Shown one piece after another: positions 60,190-64,000 of a DNA stretch of 64,000 nt; position 1 is the first letter of the stretch; every line of letters starts with the position of its first letter. The position numbers were made by a program, and so were the translations under genes. The stretch is taken from assembly GCA_947650285.1 (NCBI GenBank), contig CANTFL010000228.1, positions 186,001 to 250,000 of the forward strand. The letters run 5' to 3'. Below the pieces are notes generated by a model that worked only from the letters and a program-made list of their open reading frames with translations, had not been told where the DNA came from and ran no database searches. This stretch comes from Hyaloperonospora brassicae (lineage: Eukaryota > Oomycota > Peronosporomycetes > Peronosporales > Peronosporaceae).

Positions 60190-60302
60190 AGAGCGCAACC
60201 CACCCCACCGACGGGTACACAAGGTGATCAAGAAGACACAGAGCACGAAATCGGTGTACCCCTATATTAGTCGGTCGTACGGGCGCCAGTGGAGAGTCGG
60301 GA
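60190..60302 (+). repeat. decayed retroelement fragment, copy 2
   Basis: Encodes QPTPPTGTQGDQEDTEHE on the plus strand, matching copy 1 at 56465-56572 in inverted orientation with many differences and a stop. Confidence 0.4.
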
Positions 60303-62027
60303 TCACAAGGAAATTGTATGTAACACTCCACCACAATCATGAAACACGTCGTTCTTTTCAGATAGGACAGACAACATCGTAACACAACGTGACCATTGAT
60401 CTGGAACTAGTTTAAAAAAGGTCAAGGACGTGACCATAAGCAAATTGAAGCGATTCGTTTCTGAGAGAGCAGCCAAAATTAGATTTCATTGCAAGCCTTA
60501 GTGTTACCACGCACTTTATAAGCTCGATCACTCTCATCTATATCCCAATAACTGAAGAAAGACCGTAATCAAGGATGAATACATGAGTATTAATAATAAG
60601 ATGGTAGACGAGCTTAAACAATGTAGGAGCATTTGGATCGCTTTCTGTTGAAAATAAGCATTTTAAACACAAATCCGCTCAGCATCAGCGACGCGTAAAA
60701 GTGATATTATAGCCCCACCGATGCGCGGTTGCAACATTTGTGTTTGTTTTTACGTGTATTACCTTAATTCTTTTGTTTTGCTTTGACGTCCTTTGAGAGT
60801 GTAAGTATGGATGAAATGAGTCAGGAGCTTGAGGTTTACAAACTAAGGTTGCCTATTACACGCTCATATCTGATAACAACTTACATCCATTAAGTATCGA
60901 TACATTCGTTCCACCTGATGGCACAACTTGAATAGGGAGAAGGCTGAAACACGCTAAATGAAGGTAATGTATTATTGTCACCGAGAACGAAATCAGAGTC
61001 ACACTTGTAATTAAGATCTGTATATTTTTATACTATTGTGTAAGTTTCGAATACACTTCCAGTACACGGCTTTCACACCAAAGTACTTCGACAAACCTCG
61101 ACGTGTATCTATCTCCAGGTTTAAACACGCAGCCATTTTAATAGTAGAAGGCATGCAAAATCACAATTTAATAGACGTTTAGTTTATCGACTGTGAATCA
61201 AAAGGGTGTCAAGACAGCTACCAGATTATACTAATCTATCTGGATCGCACTGTCGAAGCGCAATTCCGTGTAAATATTACAATCTGAAGCGATTTACATA
61301 CATAGGTTCCACTTCTCGGAGATAATTTTTGTTATTGCGTCGGAAAACATCATTGGTAGGTTAAATTTTTTTAAGAAGATCATTTTATTTCTTCGAGCCC
61401 TTTTCCCACGAAAATATGTTGCTATCACAGACTGGAATATCGATAATAAATTGAAGAATCGTGGTGACGAAAATGTTCGGTGAACAAAATTATTGTCTCG
61501 ATATCACGACAAAACAATGGCAAGATACTGTACCGCGAAATAATATGCACCAGTCGATGGTATTAAATTTGCATTGATGTATACGGTACAGACGCATTAT
61601 AGGTATTTCAATGGCGACAAGATCATATATATAAAATGAAATGGGCATCTAAAACGCTGATCAAGGTTAAACTGTCTCTTTTTTACTCGTAGCCGGAACG
61701 GCGCAGAGGGTGAATCAAGCAAGCATTGGTCTATCTAAAGGCAAGGACACCTGTTTCTACGCTTGACATTTATGGTCATTTCGAGAGTGACGTTGGTATG
61801 GAATGATGACAGATAGACGCTTCATAAACAGACAATCCAATGTGAAACAGCGTTTCGCTCTCTAAATAATCCTCTCATGCACTTGTTAGGTACTTGGATA
61901 ACGCCGAAGCTCATTAATCAGGAAGGCAGGCAGGAGGGACTTCATGAGTTGCTCGTTAGCCAGTCTTCTAGGGCAATCATCTAGACTACACCCTAGAAAG
62001 GGTCGTTACAGCTCGCGCATCCGCTTC
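60303..62027. other. AT-rich DNA, nothing recognised
   Basis: No gene, RNA gene or repeat that I can support. The stretches 56898-57192 and 57289-60189 are similar. Confidence 0.4.
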
Positions 62028-62312
62028 TTATATAGGATTATCCACTGGCTTACGAAAAGGCGCAATTATCCCCCACATAATATTGACCGGAAAATTTTTT
62101 AATAATGAATCACCAATGATAGGCACTGTACCCCCTAGAGGGATGACAAGATACGACCTTTCACAATACCACACCTTCGTGTTCATTGCACCGGGGTCCA
62201 AAAATCTTCTATTATCATGCCCAAGACGAGTTCCCCTTGCATCGACAATATTAGCCACGTCGCTGGGGCCTGACGATTTTACTTGACGCTCCAAAATTTG
62301 GCATCGCCACAC
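62028..62312 (-). pseudogene. possible retropepsin relic
   Basis: A 94-residue frame with FLDPGAMNTKV followed by YLVIPLGGTVPIIGDSLLKN. Order and spacing resemble a retroelement aspartic protease: a degenerate D-[ST]-G-A stretch, then the conserved I-[IL]-G-x-x-x-L-K segment. The active-site TG is PG, so it would be inactive. No neighbouring RT was found. Confidence 0.35.
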
Positions 62313-64000
62313 GCGGCGGGTACGACGAATATTGGTGCCGAAATAAACTCCGACTTTTAAACATTATTATTATTGGGACTGCGTCGCACAGGACCTCGTT
62401 TGAGGGGTAATTGCGAGAGCGACCGGCCGCTAAAATGGAACCCTTTTTATTTAACAAGACATATTTACTAATTTATCGGAGGCTAGCATTTTTTACTGTG
62501 ATGGCAAAACGACGGCAGCCGCCGGCAAGACATTACGACAATAAAAATATTCGGAAGGCACCGTTTTCTGTGCGCATCTGATTCTTCATGGATTTCCTTC
62601 AACTTGTCTGCATTAATTGTTTATACATACGTTATATTGGTCATCAAAAAATAACCGTTTCGTTTTTATACAGGGGGAAGGGTGTCGGCCTGTGGTGACG
62701 TCCACAGTGGAGAAGCTACAATTTACAGAGCGCTATAGTGCGTAGTAGTCCGCGGATTTAACACAGACTCCTGTGACAGTCTGGGCTCATAACAATGAGA
62801 TCACGGAGTATCAGGTTATCGAGTGGCGCTGCGCCAGATCAATTTGTATCTTACGGGTCCCAAAAGTCACACGAATTATATCAAGCTTCAGCGCTTTCCA
62901 GGAGAATAAGAGACAATGGATCATATTTTTGAATGAACAGGTGCGCACATGCTTGTTGGCAGAAGCTCATGTGTCACTTGACCAAAAACGATGGGAGATT
63001 AGACACTTGCACATATTTCCTGCAAATTGTGCCAGCCGTCAGGCACCAGATGCTTCGCCCTTATTGTCAGACAAATTTATCGCGATCATCGGTATGAGGA
63101 GACAGATTATGCACACGTATGTGCGAGACTGTGGACTTTTCTAAGTAGAATACGTACATCCAGCTTATTGATAACACGAAATCCGGCTACATTTCATACG
63201 GCGTCGTGTCGATAGCGTGCAATGTCAAGGACGTGTGAGACACGGGTATGCGGCAACTTCGAGCTGTGGAATAACTGAACAACCGGCTAGACGAAACGAT
63301 ATAATCGGCGCCCACCTGTTACTGTACAAACGTGAAATTGACAGGAAACCCATAAGGCCCGCCACCTTAGATGATAGTACTCGTCCCACCACCGGACTCG
63401 GCTGAGGAATCGGCATTGTCCACCGGCTTTTATTTTATCACACATCTTGCAACCATAAAGGAAAAAGACTTCGCCTCTTTCCCTTAATTTTAGATGGCTT
63501 GATCGAGTTCTGCTTGTTTAAGTGTCGCACCTGATTAATGTTGAAGTATCGAGCTTGCTAAACGTTTCATGATAACGGCACGATAAATTCCCTACTTTTT
63601 TACGGTCATTCTCTCGAGAACTTAACTGATGTAATATCAACCAGCTTCATATGGAGCTGGTCAACTAACAGTCTTCCTGAACGTTTAAACCCATTAAAAT
63701 TGATTCTTTATCTCCCGAACGAGAAAATCGTTCGGTTGAATGCTTACAGCATTTTTTTTCATTGAACCTGCTTTACTGCTATATGTAGATGTTAAATTAC
63801 TCTTGCGTGATCGCTTCTACATGAATGTTTGCAATTATTTCGTTCTTTGCTCATAACTTTCATATCCGCATGAGAGCACTCACCAAATGAGGACTATTAA
63901 TTATTTTTTCAGGCGCAAATGCAACGTTAAAATCTACCTGTCAATCTTGCGTATTCGCACATGAAGCCAAGCTCGCTATTATACGCTGAACGCTAGCTTA
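62313..64000. other. right end, nothing recognised
   Basis: Short frames only, including one at 62773-63144 that starts with GTG and has no known motif. Confidence 0.4.

Noticed and set aside
52337..64000. tRNA or other structured RNA genes
   Set aside because: Looked for A/B-box-like sequence such as GGTTCGAATCC with a cloverleaf; found none that folds convincingly.

Overview
The window reads as nuclear DNA of a plant-pathogenic oomycete, most likely of the order Peronosporales (Phytophthora and the downy mildews). The evidence is two secreted proteins with the RxLR...EER host-targeting layout, short-intron genes with GT-AG splice sites, and Ty3/Gypsy chromovirus retrotransposons. About half of the window is retrotransposon.

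Layout. 1-918: no gene seen. 919-1500 (-): RxLR effector A. 1262-3688: one arm of a ~2.4 kb inverted duplication covering the effector 5' half and its upstream DNA. 3689-3807: truncated LTR of a second family. 3808-19378: two minus-strand Ty3/Gypsy elements (R1, R2) sharing their middle LTR. 20734-28556: a small host-gene island with a 3-hydroxyacyl-CoA dehydrogenase-like gene, a SMYD-type MYND/SET methyltransferase gene, a minus-strand MFS transporter gene with five exons, and a divergently oriented tetraspanin gene. 28557-31596: no convincing gene. 31597-34015: the other arm of the inverted duplication, ending in effector B (33779-34363, +). 34685-42666: R3, the best-preserved element, with a 5-bp target duplication CGTTG. 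42276-44324: five LTRs in tandem separated by an identical 23-bp spacer. 43935-51921: R4, a decayed element, followed by spacer and a seventh LTR (to 52336). 52337-64000: AT-rich, gene-free DNA with a solo LTR of the second family (54165-54607, target duplication GTGAA) and decayed retroelement fragments.

Each element has the order (minus strand) LTR - PBS - gag (zinc knuckle) - protease - RT - RNase H - integrase - GPY/F module and chromodomain - PPT - LTR. It also carries a long plus-strand ORF between the chromodomain region and the 3' LTR, antisense to the element and overlapping the chromodomain frame.

The most unusual signal is in the elements: internal region and LTRs are tiled with short perfect inverted repeats, about one per 55 nt where I counted, running straight through coding sequence. 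Between copies, many loops change while the stems stay intact. The same elements carry a candidate -1 frameshift heptamer at gag/pol, a second conserved -1 frame change before the chromodomain, and the antisense ORF. A separate story is the pair of effectors whose 5' halves and ~2.2 kb of upstream DNA are nearly identical while their C-terminal halves differ strongly.

All identities were judged by eye; no database search or alignment was run.
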